A stretch of DNA of 5,457 nt, taken from positions 1 through 5,457 of the forward strand of contig JAFLEG010000356.1 of assembly GCA_017302195.1 (NCBI GenBank), in the 5' to 3' direction. The stretch's first letter is position 1. Each line of letters begins with the position of its first letter. The notes below the pieces were generated by a model. That model saw nothing but the letters and a program-made list of their open reading frames with translations. It ran no database searches and was not told where the DNA came from. Below are positions 1 through 5,457 of the stretch, piece by piece. The DNA is from Verrucomicrobiota bacterium. Lineage in GTDB: Bacteria; Verrucomicrobiota; Verrucomicrobiia; Limisphaerales; UBA9464. A program made the translations under genes and the position numbers.

Positions 1-702
1 GGTGCCCGTACGCTGGGGATCTTTGGGGACAGCGTGACCACCGACCACATCTCACCGGCGGGCGCGATCAAGAAGTCCTCGCCGGCCGGGCGCTTCCTCC
101 AGGAGCACGGCGTGGAATTTGCCGACTTCAACAGCTATGGCAGCCGGCGCGGCAACGACCGCATCATGACCCGGGGCACTTTCGCCAACGTGCGCATCAA
201 GAACCTCATGCTGGGCGGCGAGGAGGGCGGCAACACGCTCGGACCCGACGGCTCCAAGATGGCGATCTACGACGCGTCCATGGCCTGGCAGCAGCAGGGG
301 GTGCCGCTGATCGTCCTGGCCGGGCACGAATACGGCACCGGGTCCAGCCGCGACTGGGCCGCCAAGGGAACCAGCCTGCTTGGGGTGAAGGCCGTGGTCG
401 CGCAGAGCTTCGAGCGCATCCACCGGTCCAATCTGGTGGGCATGGGCGTGCTGCCCCTGCAGTTCGCCGAGGGCACGAATGCCCAGACCCTGCGGCTCGA
501 CGGCACCGAAACCTACGACATCGTCGGACTCGACGCTTCGCTGCGGCCGCAGCACGACCTCACCCTCCGCGTCACCCGCAAAGACGGCAGCATCGAGAAC
601 CTCCCGGTTCGCTGCCGCATTGATACCCCCATCGAGATTGATTACTACCGGCACGGCGGGATTCTGCCCTACGTGCTCCGCCAACTGGTGACCAAGGTCT
701 GA
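1..702 (+). CDS. acnA: Aconitate hydratase, AcnA/IRP1 type, C-terminal part (5' end outside window)
   Basis: Aconitase interconverts citrate and isocitrate through cis-aconitate in the cytoplasmic TCA cycle. The frame is open from base 1 and ends at TGA 700-702, giving 233 visible residues of a family usually near 900, so this is the C-terminal swivel domain (domain 4). Visible family signatures are GDSVTTDHISPAG at the start, FNSYGSRRGNDRIMTRGTF, the active-site loop EYGTGSSRDWAAKG (the GSSRDW Ser and Arg are substrate-binding/catalytic in aconitases; Arg codon 349-351), then SFERIHRSNLVGMGVLPLQF and the terminal YYRHGGILPYVLRQL. These are the AcnA/IRP1 pattern, not AcnB. The [4Fe-4S] cysteines lie in the missing upstream part. 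A GTG at 34 is inside the conserved motif GDSVTTDH and is not a start. The gene converges on the minus-strand gene that ends at 706. No terminator is visible after the stop. Identification is very secure. Confidence 0.97.
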   Translation, partial: GARTLGIFGDSVTTDHISPAGAIKKSSPAGRFLQEHGVEFADFNSYGSRRGNDRIMTRGTFANVRIKNLMLGGEEGGNTLGPDGSKMAIYDASMAWQQQGVPLIVLAGHEYGTGSSRDWAAKGTSLLGVKAVVAQSFERIHRSNLVGMGVLPLQFAEGTNAQTLRLDGTETYDIVGLDASLRPQHDLTLRVTRKDGSIENLPVRCRIDTPIEIDYYRHGGILPYVLRQLVTKV

Positions 703-705
703 AGC

Positions 706-1518
706 CTATCCAGGCGGCATGCGGGGCCGCACCGGAGGACCGGCGGCGCCCCCGCCCAGGGCGGGATTCAGCCAGGGCGTCCATCGCCAGTACCACTGCG
801 AAGCCTTCAACCCCTCGGCATGACCGTCGAGGAACCCCACCTCACTCCGGCCATCGTGGCGGATGCTGGGACCACCCCAGTTGGGCTCGTCGGAGGCCAC
901 CGTGCCTCCGCCAAAGCCGCCCACATCGTCCAGCAGCCAGACTTCGGTCTTTTCCGGCGAGGTCCGGGTGACGCACTGATTGGGATCCACGGTGTCCCGG
1001 GCCCGGGTTCCGGAATCGGTCACGTACACCGTGGAGGCCGGCCGGAGGACCGCGGAATCGGTGAGGGGTGCCAGGCGCCATCCGCCGGCAGGAAAGTCGC
1101 AGCCGCCGATCTGAAAATTCGCGCCGTAGCCCGAGATCATGCGCGTCGGATCGTAGATGTAGGTGTACTTGACCTTCGGCTTGCGCTGCTTGGCCGGACA
1201 GAGAAAGGCGTTGGTGTTGGGTACAAACGGCCGGATGAAGGAATACCATCCCGTCCCCGCGCCGCCGGTGGACGACAAATCCTGGAACGAAAGCGGGTAG
1301 CGCTGCGCGTGATCCCCGGCGTACAGCATGGCGCCGAGGGTCATCTGGCGGACGTTGCTCAGGCAGTTCGCCGCCACCGCCTTGGACTTTGCCCGGGCCA
1401 GCGCCGGCAACAGCATGCCGGCCAGAATGGCAATGATGGCGATGACGACCAGCAGCTCGATCAGGGTGAAGCCACGCGGACGGCGGTCAGGAACGCCCCG
1501 TTTCCAGGTCCCGGACAT
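706..1518 (-). CDS. Prepilin-type cleavage/methylation domain protein with H-X9-DG motif (type II pseudopilin-like)
   Basis: This 270-residue protein begins with a basic leader followed by RG|FTLIELLVVIAIIAILAG, a class III signal: prepilin peptidase would cut after Gly16, N-methylate Phe17, and Glu21 is the conserved Glu at mature position 5. The hydrophobic helix covers about residues 17-42. The globular part contains ANCLSNVRQMTLGAMLYAGDHAQRYP and FLCPAKQ, typical of the group. Near the C-terminus His221 is followed nine residues later by Asp231-Gly232, the H-X9-DG signature of prepilin-processing-associated proteins abundant in Verrucomicrobiota and Planctomycetota. The tail is Gly/Pro-rich. 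The ATG at 1516-1518 has no good Shine-Dalgarno sequence but places the leader at a normal length, so I kept it. It is a single gene with no visible secretion-machine neighbours; members of this group are often scattered singly, and the role of individual copies is unknown. It follows the gene ending at 1577 by 58 bases, on the same strand, with a hairpin between them. Confidence 0.93.
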   Translation of the reverse strand: MSGTWKRGVPDRRPRGFTLIELLVVIAIIAILAGMLLPALARAKSKAVAANCLSNVRQMTLGAMLYAGDHAQRYPLSFQDLSSTGGAGTGWYSFIRPFVPNTNAFLCPAKQRKPKVKYTYIYDPTRMISGYGANFQIGGCDFPAGGWRLAPLTDSAVLRPASTVYVTDSGTRARDTVDPNQCVTRTSPEKTEVWLLDDVGGFGGGTVASDEPNWGGPSIRHDGRSEVGFLDGHAEGLKASQWYWRWTPWLNPALGGGAAGPPVRPRMPPG

Positions 1519-1538
1519 GAGGGGACGCTATCGCCCGT

Positions 1539-1558
1539 TCCCGATGACGCAATCGGGA
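1539..1558 (-). other. Intergenic hairpin between secreted-protein gene and prepilin-like gene
   Basis: Bases 1539-1545 (TCCCGAT) and 1552-1558 (ATCGGGA) form a perfect 7-bp stem with a 6-base loop. It lies 18 bases past the stop of the gene ending at 1577 and 20 bases before the ATG of the next gene at 1518. Neither side carries a T-run, so it is not a classical intrinsic terminator. It could weaken read-through, stabilise the 3' end of the upstream message or affect the downstream start. The structure is seen directly; any role is inference. Confidence 0.45.
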
Positions 1559-1576
1559 TTGCCAGAGATGGGGAGA

Positions 1577-2437
1577 CTACGGACGGGTCTGCCCGGGGTA
1601 GTCCCGGCGGTAGCGCGCCAGCAATGCCGGAACATCATTGGGCACCAGATAGACGGTTCCACGGATCTCCCGGGTTTCCGCGGGGGCAAGCCCGCCGAGA
1701 CGGAAGTCCGAGTGGAGGCATCGGGCCACGCCCTGAAACAGCTCCTGATAGGGCTCCCAGGCGGTCGCAAAGATCCAACGCTCATCCGCGCTGAAGGCCC
1801 CGATGAGTCCGTTGCTGGGCACCAGCGGGCTGAGTGGACGCGGGTTCACATCCGAACGCGGCACCCCTTCCGGACACCAGACCTGCCCCGGAACATAGCG
1901 GGCCAGCCTTGCCCAGGGCCGCACGTCCGGCAGGCGGGTGAGCTTGCCATCGAGAAACACAAAGCACTGGGGAAGGTAGTCATCGAGGTTCGTGCCCTTG
2001 GGATCGTACCCGGTGAACTCGGCCAACCGGACGCACGGCTGCGCCCAATGCGCCTCCGATCGCTTGGAACCGGGATTCCGGGCGGTCAGCCGGAACTCCA
2101 CCGCATCGGCTCCCGCCGTGAGCACATGGTCCACGGTCACCCCGTCACTCAACGTGTCCCGCAGACGAAGTTCGGTGCCGTCCTGGCGGCGGGATACCAC
2201 TTCCGCCCGATGCGCAATCACCGTATGCGCCACCCAGTCGGCATCGGTGGAGTCCGCCCGGCAGTAGGCCTCCAGGTAGTGAATCCGGATTCGGCGCCCG
2301 GGCACATGAGGCGCCTCGATCGCCAGCCAGTTCGGCGACTCATAGGTCAGCGTGAGCCGTTCCGGAGGCGTCGCGGCCTCGGCGGAAAACGTCAAGATCA
2401 GGAACAACGCCAGCAGCCTTGAAAGCGGACGTTTCAT
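1577..2437 (-). CDS. Secreted protein of unknown function, coupled to the AttH-like gene
   Basis: I do not recognise a characterised family. With the ATG at 2435-2437 the product is 286 residues and starts with a good Sec signal peptide (MKRPLSRLLALFLILTFSAEAA; cleavage probably near residue 21), so it should be exported. An ATG at 2467 would add ten residues before the signal and overlap the upstream gene by 29 bases, so it is less likely. The mature part looks mostly beta-strand. Notable segments are HWAQPCVRLAEFTG (about 130-143), VWCPEGVPRSDVN (about 186-198), WIFATAWEPYQELFQGV (about 221-237) and CLHSDFRLGGLAP (about 240-252). It has five cysteines, at about 59, 135, 158, 188 and 240, which could form disulfides after export. 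The start is one base after the TGA of the AttH-like gene (TGATATG) and has no clear Shine-Dalgarno sequence, suggesting translation by reinitiation and a related job. A galactose-mutarotase-like or similar beta-sandwich fold is possible but unproven. Confidence 0.88.
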   Translation of the reverse strand: MKRPLSRLLALFLILTFSAEAATPPERLTLTYESPNWLAIEAPHVPGRRIRIHYLEAYCRADSTDADWVAHTVIAHRAEVVSRRQDGTELRLRDTLSDGVTVDHVLTAGADAVEFRLTARNPGSKRSEAHWAQPCVRLAEFTGYDPKGTNLDDYLPQCFVFLDGKLTRLPDVRPWARLARYVPGQVWCPEGVPRSDVNPRPLSPLVPSNGLIGAFSADERWIFATAWEPYQELFQGVARCLHSDFRLGGLAPAETREIRGTVYLVPNDVPALLARYRRDYPGQTRP

Positions 2438-2438
2438 A

Positions 2439-3566
2439 TCAAAGGCGACCCGCCATGGAGGCAGCATAACCGGTCATTTCCAAAAAGGCGCTGCCGATCT
2501 CCCGCCCCGTGGCGTCCAGGACCCGGCAGGCTCCCTCCCAGTAGGCGATGCCTCCAAGACCTCCGGCCAACTCCTGGGCTGCGTGGATGGGCACCAACTG
2601 AAGGGTGACCAGACGTCCCGTCACGGGATCTGCGGCAGTCAACCGGACCCGGGCGGGGTACTCCGCACCCGTTGCCGGGCTCCTCCATCGGCCCTCGGGC
2701 TCCCACTGGAAGGAATCAGCCCCGAAATGGCGCACCCCGCCCTCGCGATCCACCCAGGCCAGGGTCGAAAAGGGATCCACCGCACCATCCGTGCGTCGCA
2801 TCGTGTAGGCCATGATCTCGCGACCGTCATCGAGTTGGACACCCGCCCAGTCCCAGCCCACCTGTCCCGCTCCGAGCTGGCTGGAACTGAACTCGTGATC
2901 CATCCAGGCCGTGCCGCTCACCGGGTGTGTCTGCCCACCTCGGGACAAGGTCCCTGAAACCTGGAGCCGGGTAAAGGTGAGGTAATGGCTCGCCGCCGAC
3001 GGTTCCGCGGCCTTGCGGGAAACGCCGTTGGTGCCGAACACCACCAGGGGTTTGGCGGGCGTGAGGGTCAGCCTCCACGAAGCCTCCGCACGGATCCCGC
3101 CCTGAAGCTCAAGCCTCCCATCCGCCTCACCAAACCAGCGCAGGGACCAGTTGCCATTGCGAACATCCAGCGTGTTGGATGCGCTGAAAGCGTCCCAGCC
3201 CTCCCGGTTCAGCCGTTCCTGATGGAGGAATTGTCCCGACGCACCGTCCAGCAGGGCCATGTGGGCGAGGTACAACTGCCGGTCGCCAAAGGCGGGTGTC
3301 GCTGTCTGAATGTCTCCAGGGGAGCGCGGGGTGGAGCGACGGAAGAAGGTGGCCTGAAAGCCATGCCGCAGGCCGTTGGTTTCGTGGAGGTGGCCCGTGA
3401 CATACCACCATTCCAGGGAGAACTGAGGATGACTGCCATGATCCCGGGGAAATACAAAGCGGGTTCCGGGCCTCGGGAACGCGGGCTCAGGTTCCGCAGC
3501 GGTGAGGCAAAAGAGACACACCAACAGGCCCAGGGACCGGACCACCCGGTCTGGAAATGGAACCAC
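2439..3566 (-). CDS. Secreted AttH/CrtC-type lipocalin-like protein (carotenoid 1,2-hydratase family)
   Basis: From the GTG at 3564-3566 this is a 375-residue protein. Residues 8-24 (VRSLGLLVCLFCLTAA) form a signal peptide, so the product should act in the envelope. Family signatures are LEWWYVTGHL (about 51-60), HYLTFTRLQVSG (about 194-205), TAWMDHEFSSSQ (about 219-230), GWDWAGVQLDDGREIMAY (about 237-254) and the end YWEGACRVL...FLEMTGYA. These match the AttH/CrtC hydratase-like family, a double lipocalin-like (calycin) beta-barrel. The carotenoid hydratase activity belongs to only part of the family; next to an FtsX-type permease, an AttH-like role in lipid or envelope substrate handling is more likely than carotenoid synthesis. 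The start is uncertain: GTG 3566 has GGGAGG six bases upstream and puts the signal peptide at the N-terminus. ATG 3761, one base past the permease stop, also has a strong Shine-Dalgarno sequence, but would add 65 Arg/Pro-rich residues encoded by a palindromic repeat. The frame also extends open to 3899, inside the permease gene. Confidence 0.93.
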   Translation of the reverse strand: MVPFPDRVVRSLGLLVCLFCLTAAEPEPAFPRPGTRFVFPRDHGSHPQFSLEWWYVTGHLHETNGLRHGFQATFFRRSTPRSPGDIQTATPAFGDRQLYLAHMALLDGASGQFLHQERLNREGWDAFSASNTLDVRNGNWSLRWFGEADGRLELQGGIRAEASWRLTLTPAKPLVVFGTNGVSRKAAEPSAASHYLTFTRLQVSGTLSRGGQTHPVSGTAWMDHEFSSSQLGAGQVGWDWAGVQLDDGREIMAYTMRRTDGAVDPFSTLAWVDREGGVRHFGADSFQWEPEGRWRSPATGAEYPARVRLTAADPVTGRLVTLQLVPIHAAQELAGGLGGIAYWEGACRVLDATGREIGSAFLEMTGYAASMAGRL

Positions 3567-3571
3567 TGGTC

Positions 3572-3592
3572 GCCTCCCGGACCCCGGGCGGC
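3572..3592 (-). promoter_or_regulatory. Ribosome binding site of AttH-like gene, inside a hairpin
   Basis: On the minus strand GGGAGG (3578-3573) stands six bases before the GTG at 3566 and supports that start. The same bases fall in the 3' arm of a possible mRNA hairpin: CCCGG (3588-3584) pairs with CCGGG (3580-3576) over the loop GGT, and after one G/A mismatch GCC (3592-3590) pairs with GGC (3574-3572). The binding site would thus be largely sequestered, suggesting that ribosome passage or an RNA change may be needed for efficient initiation. Sequence and pairing are seen directly; regulation is inferred. Confidence 0.5.
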
Positions 3593-3602
3593 AGGAAGCT
3601 AC

Positions 3603-3698
3603 GGTAGGGCGAGGCTCGCGCCAAGCCGTGGGCGTGTGGAGTCGCCACCACGAGAAATCGCGGTGACCCGCACGGCTCGGCGAGGGATTCACCCTGCC
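3603..3698. repeat. Nested imperfect inverted repeat (REP/MITE-like palindromic element)
   Basis: Arms 3603-3630 and 3671-3698 are inverted copies with no gaps; aligned by hand, 21 of 28 positions match, and several mismatches are G:T-type. The inner ends AGCCGTG / CACGGCT are perfect. The 40-base centre holds a second stem, GTCGCC (3641-3646) with GGTGAC (3662-3667), so the whole element can fold as one long hairpin. A further small hairpin, TTCCG (3708-3712) with CGGAA (3719-3723), lies just beside it. The element occupies the gap between permease stop (3763) and the GTG of the AttH-like gene (3566). No second copy exists in the window, so whether it is a dispersed family is untested. Open frames run through it in two minus-strand frames, which is expected at this GC content and is weak evidence for coding. 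Confidence 0.6.
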
Positions 3699-3762
3699 TG
3701 CGTTGATTTCCGGCCGTACGGAAGCCAACCACCGGGATCCATGAGTCTTGAGCCAGTCCATT

Positions 3763-5457
3763 TCACTCCTCCCGTTCCACAGGAAGCTGTGCGCCCCGGA
3801 ACCCGGTTCCCCACCCGGTGATCCAGGCCGCACCCAGAACCAGCGCGGCGAGCCCGGCAAAAAATCCCCAGGGCCGGTGCGTCTCCAGTGTCCATCCAAA
3901 GGTTTGCCGGTTGATCCGATGGATGAGCAGCCACCCGAGCGCCAGGCTGACCACCAGTCCTGCGAGCACGCCGGACACGGCGATGAGCAGGCCCTCGATG
4001 GCGGTGGCGCGGGCGATCTCCCGGCGGTGACATCCGAGGGAACGCAGGGTCGCCAGTTCCTCCCTCCGTTCCCAGAGCAGGCTCATCAGCGTGAAGCCGA
4101 GTCCGGCCACCGCGACCACCACGCCGATCAATTCCAGCGCATAGGTGATTGAAAACGTCTGCCGGAAAATGCGCAGCGCCTCGGCGCGGAGGTGCGTCTG
4201 CGTGAAGACTGCCAGCCCGGGATGTGCGGCGCGCAGCTCGGATCGGACCTGGTCGGCATCCGCTCCAGACTTCAGCATCAGGACCAGGCTGGAGGCCAGC
4301 TCATCGCCAAACCAGTCCACAAAGGCGGCGCGGTCCATCAGCACCGAGCCGCGCTCGTTGCCATAGTCGGCGAAAATGCCGGCGATGATGGCGGTCTTCA
4401 GTCCGGCCGGGGTGGGCAGTGGCAACGCGTCCCCGACGTGGCGTTGAAACCGGTCGGCAAACGCCTCGCTGACCAGGACCTCGCCGTGGTTCCGGTCGGG
4501 ATCGAAGAGGGTGTCCGAAACCGGTGCCACGACCCAGGCAGGCCGGGCATGGTCCCGGAAGAAGCCCAGGTCACACCCCACCAGCATGGTTTCCGCCTCC
4601 GGAAGCTGCATCCGGACTGCCTGGACCACCTGAGCGCGGGCCACGGACGGATGACCGGCCACGGCCCGCCAGGTCTCCGGGGTGATCCGGTTCTCCGTCG
4701 AGGCGCTCTGGGCGCCGTCGCTGGAGATGAAGAGATCCGACTGAAAGGTCCGCTCGATCCATCCGCGCATGGTGCCGTCAAAGCTGGCGATCAGGATGGC
4801 CATGCCGGCGGTCATGGCCACGGCGCACACCAGTGCCGCGGAGGCCAGGCGGTGCCGGCTGGAGGGATCCTTGATGTGGGACAGCGCCAGCCGCCAGGCA
4901 ATGGAGCGGCGTCCCAGGAACCCCAGGTGCCAGGCCATCTTCCCGAGCAGCCTTCCGCCGAGGATTCCAGCCCCCACCACCCAGACCAACGCCGCGACGT
5001 AGCCGGCCGCAGGAAAACGGCCGCCGCCATCGAGACGCAGCGGAGGAACCCAACAAAGGACGATGCCGGCCGACACCCAGGCCAGGGCGGACAGGGGATG
5101 CCGCCAAAGGCCCCGATGCCTGTCGGTGGCACCCGGGGATCGCGCCAGCAATTGGGCGGGAGGCGTCGCAGCGGCCGTCCGTGCCGGCAGCCATCCGGCC
5201 AGCAGGCAGGTGGCCACCGAGGCCAACAGCGCGAGCAGCGCCTCCGCGGGATCCAGTGCCGCGGCCTCCGCCGCGCTGGAGTGGTACAGCGCATTGACCG
5301 TCCGCGACACCATCCGCACCGCGCCCTGTGCCCCCAGCCATCCCAGTGCCAATCCCAACACCCCTCCCAGAAGGCCCAGTGCCAGCGACTCGGCCAGCCA
5401 AGCCCCGCGAATCTGCCCCGCCGTGACCCCCAGGGAACGGAGGATGGCAATCTCATC
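3763..5457 (-). CDS. FtsX-family ABC transporter permease (AttF/G- or LolC/MacB-like), C-terminal part
   Basis: The frame is open from the window edge (5457) to TGA 3765-3763, giving 564 visible residues; the N-terminus is outside. It begins in DEIAILRSLGVTAGQIRG, the cytoplasmic coupling motif of an FtsX domain, followed by membrane segments at about 20-46 and 74-92 and the WLPARTAAATPPAQLL motif that closes the first domain. Two more segments (about 121-139 and 152-171) act as a linker. A second FtsX unit follows: a membrane segment at about 204-224, a periplasmic MacB-like core of about 200 residues, a segment near 438-461, a second coupling motif RREELATLRSLG (464-475), and segments near 485-512 and 530-548. 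The two coupling motifs mark an internal duplication, so the full protein probably has two FtsX modules and works as the inner-membrane part of an exporter or lipid/lipoprotein extractor with an ATPase expected upstream. A GTG at 5361 is inside a conserved membrane segment and is not the start. The gene is followed by the AttH-like gene on the same strand. Confidence 0.95.
   Translation of the reverse strand, partial: DEIAILRSLGVTAGQIRGAWLAESLALGLLGGVLGLALGWLGAQGAVRMVSRTVNALYHSSAAEAAALDPAEALLALLASVATCLLAGWLPARTAAATPPAQLLARSPGATDRHRGLWRHPLSALAWVSAGIVLCWVPPLRLDGGGRFPAAGYVAALVWVVGAGILGGRLLGKMAWHLGFLGRRSIAWRLALSHIKDPSSRHRLASAALVCAVAMTAGMAILIASFDGTMRGWIERTFQSDLFISSDGAQSASTENRITPETWRAVAGHPSVARAQVVQAVRMQLPEAETMLVGCDLGFFRDHARPAWVVAPVSDTLFDPDRNHGEVLVSEAFADRFQRHVGDALPLPTPAGLKTAIIAGIFADYGNERGSVLMDRAAFVDWFGDELASSLVLMLKSGADADQVRSELRAAHPGLAVFTQTHLRAEALRIFRQTFSITYALELIGVVVAVAGLGFTLMSLLWERREELATLRSLGCHRREIARATAIEGLLIAVSGVLAGLVVSLALGWLLIHRINRQTFGWTLETHRPWGFFAGLAALVLGAAWITGWGTGFRGAQLPVEREE
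3766..3773 (-). promoter_or_regulatory. Strong Shine-Dalgarno sequence before an alternative AttH-like start (ATG 3761)
   Basis: GGGAGGAG (3773-3766 read on the minus strand) lies inside the last codons of the permease gene, with its GGAGG core six bases before ATG 3759-3761. The permease TGA and this ATG are separated by one base (TGAAATG), a layout typical of translational coupling. Starting here gives a frame that runs through the palindromic element into the AttH-like protein, placing its signal peptide about 73 residues in. It may be the ancestral start before the element arrived, a leader that opens the downstream hairpin, or a coincidence of the Glu-Arg-Glu-Glu codons. Confidence 0.4.

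Noticed and set aside
52..684. Minus-strand open frame of 210 codons opposite aconitase
   Set aside because: It is the mirror of highly conserved aconitase sequence and has an Ala/Gly/Val-rich translation without motifs.
751..765. Short GC hairpin (CCCGC / GCGGG) after the aconitase stop as a possible terminator
   Set aside because: It lies inside the Gly/Ala-rich coding tail of the prepilin-like gene, has a 5-bp stem and no T-run, so it is probably a by-product of codons.
1519..1576. Possible promoter (TTGCGT and ATAGCG-like boxes) before the prepilin-like gene
   Set aside because: The spacing is about 15 bases and both boxes are poor matches; sigma-70 rules are also uncertain for this lineage.
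820..2422. Long plus-strand open frames (820-1794 and 1328-2422) opposite the prepilin-like and unknown secreted genes
   Set aside because: They overlap each other and cross the boundaries of two well-supported minus-strand genes, have Arg/Gly/Pro-rich low-quality translations and no recognisable motifs; they are expected in GC-rich DNA.
2439..3566. Assignment as a genuine carotenoid 1,2-hydratase (crtC)
   Set aside because: No carotenoid genes are visible, and the neighbouring FtsX-type permease fits the AttH branch of the family better.
3487..3732. Minus-strand 81-codon frame through the permease/AttH gap
   Set aside because: It reads through the inverted repeat and into the AttH signal-peptide region in another frame; no ribosome binding site or family similarity was recognised.
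2985..3821. Plus-strand open frame of 278 codons opposite the AttH-like gene
   Set aside because: It runs antisense to the conserved AttH/CrtC domain and through the palindromic element, with no domain signature.

Overview
The window is GC-rich and densely coding, with short gaps and long spurious open frames on the opposite strand. It most resembles a member of the Verrucomicrobiota or a related PVC-group bacterium. The main pointer is the gene at 706-1518, a prepilin-type protein with an N-terminal GFTLIE cleavage motif, a C-terminal H-X9-DG motif and a 'TPWLNPALGG'-like tail, a type greatly expanded in Verrucomicrobiota and Planctomycetota. This placement is inferred from family knowledge and was not tested by a search.

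Layout: (1) 1-702, plus strand, is the C-terminal quarter of an AcnA-type aconitate hydratase; its 5' end lies outside the window. (2) 706-1518, minus strand, is the prepilin-like protein, whose stop codon is three bases from the aconitase stop (convergent pair). (3) 1519-1576 is a short gap holding a 7-bp hairpin. (4) 1577-2437, minus, is a secreted protein of unknown function. (5) 2439-3566, minus, is a secreted AttH/CrtC-type (lipocalin-like) protein. (6) 3567-3762 is a 196-bp gap containing a nested inverted repeat and a hairpin over the likely AttH ribosome binding site. (7) 3763-5457, minus, is the C-terminal part of an FtsX-type ABC transporter permease that continues beyond the window.

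The minus-strand genes run permease, then AttH-like protein, then unknown secreted protein. The first pair matches the arrangement of AttEFGH-like cassettes, in which an ATPase and FtsX-family permease(s) are encoded next to a secreted lipocalin-like protein. An ATP-binding subunit would be expected just upstream of the permease, outside the window. The third gene starts one base after the AttH stop (TGATATG), so it is probably translationally coupled and may belong to the same envelope system. No RNA genes, CRISPR arrays, insertion sequences or convincing promoters were seen.

The least explained parts are the palindromic element between permease and AttH genes, the choice between two AttH starts with good Shine-Dalgarno sequences, and the unknown secreted protein attached to the cassette. 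I found no strong evidence of a wholly new system.
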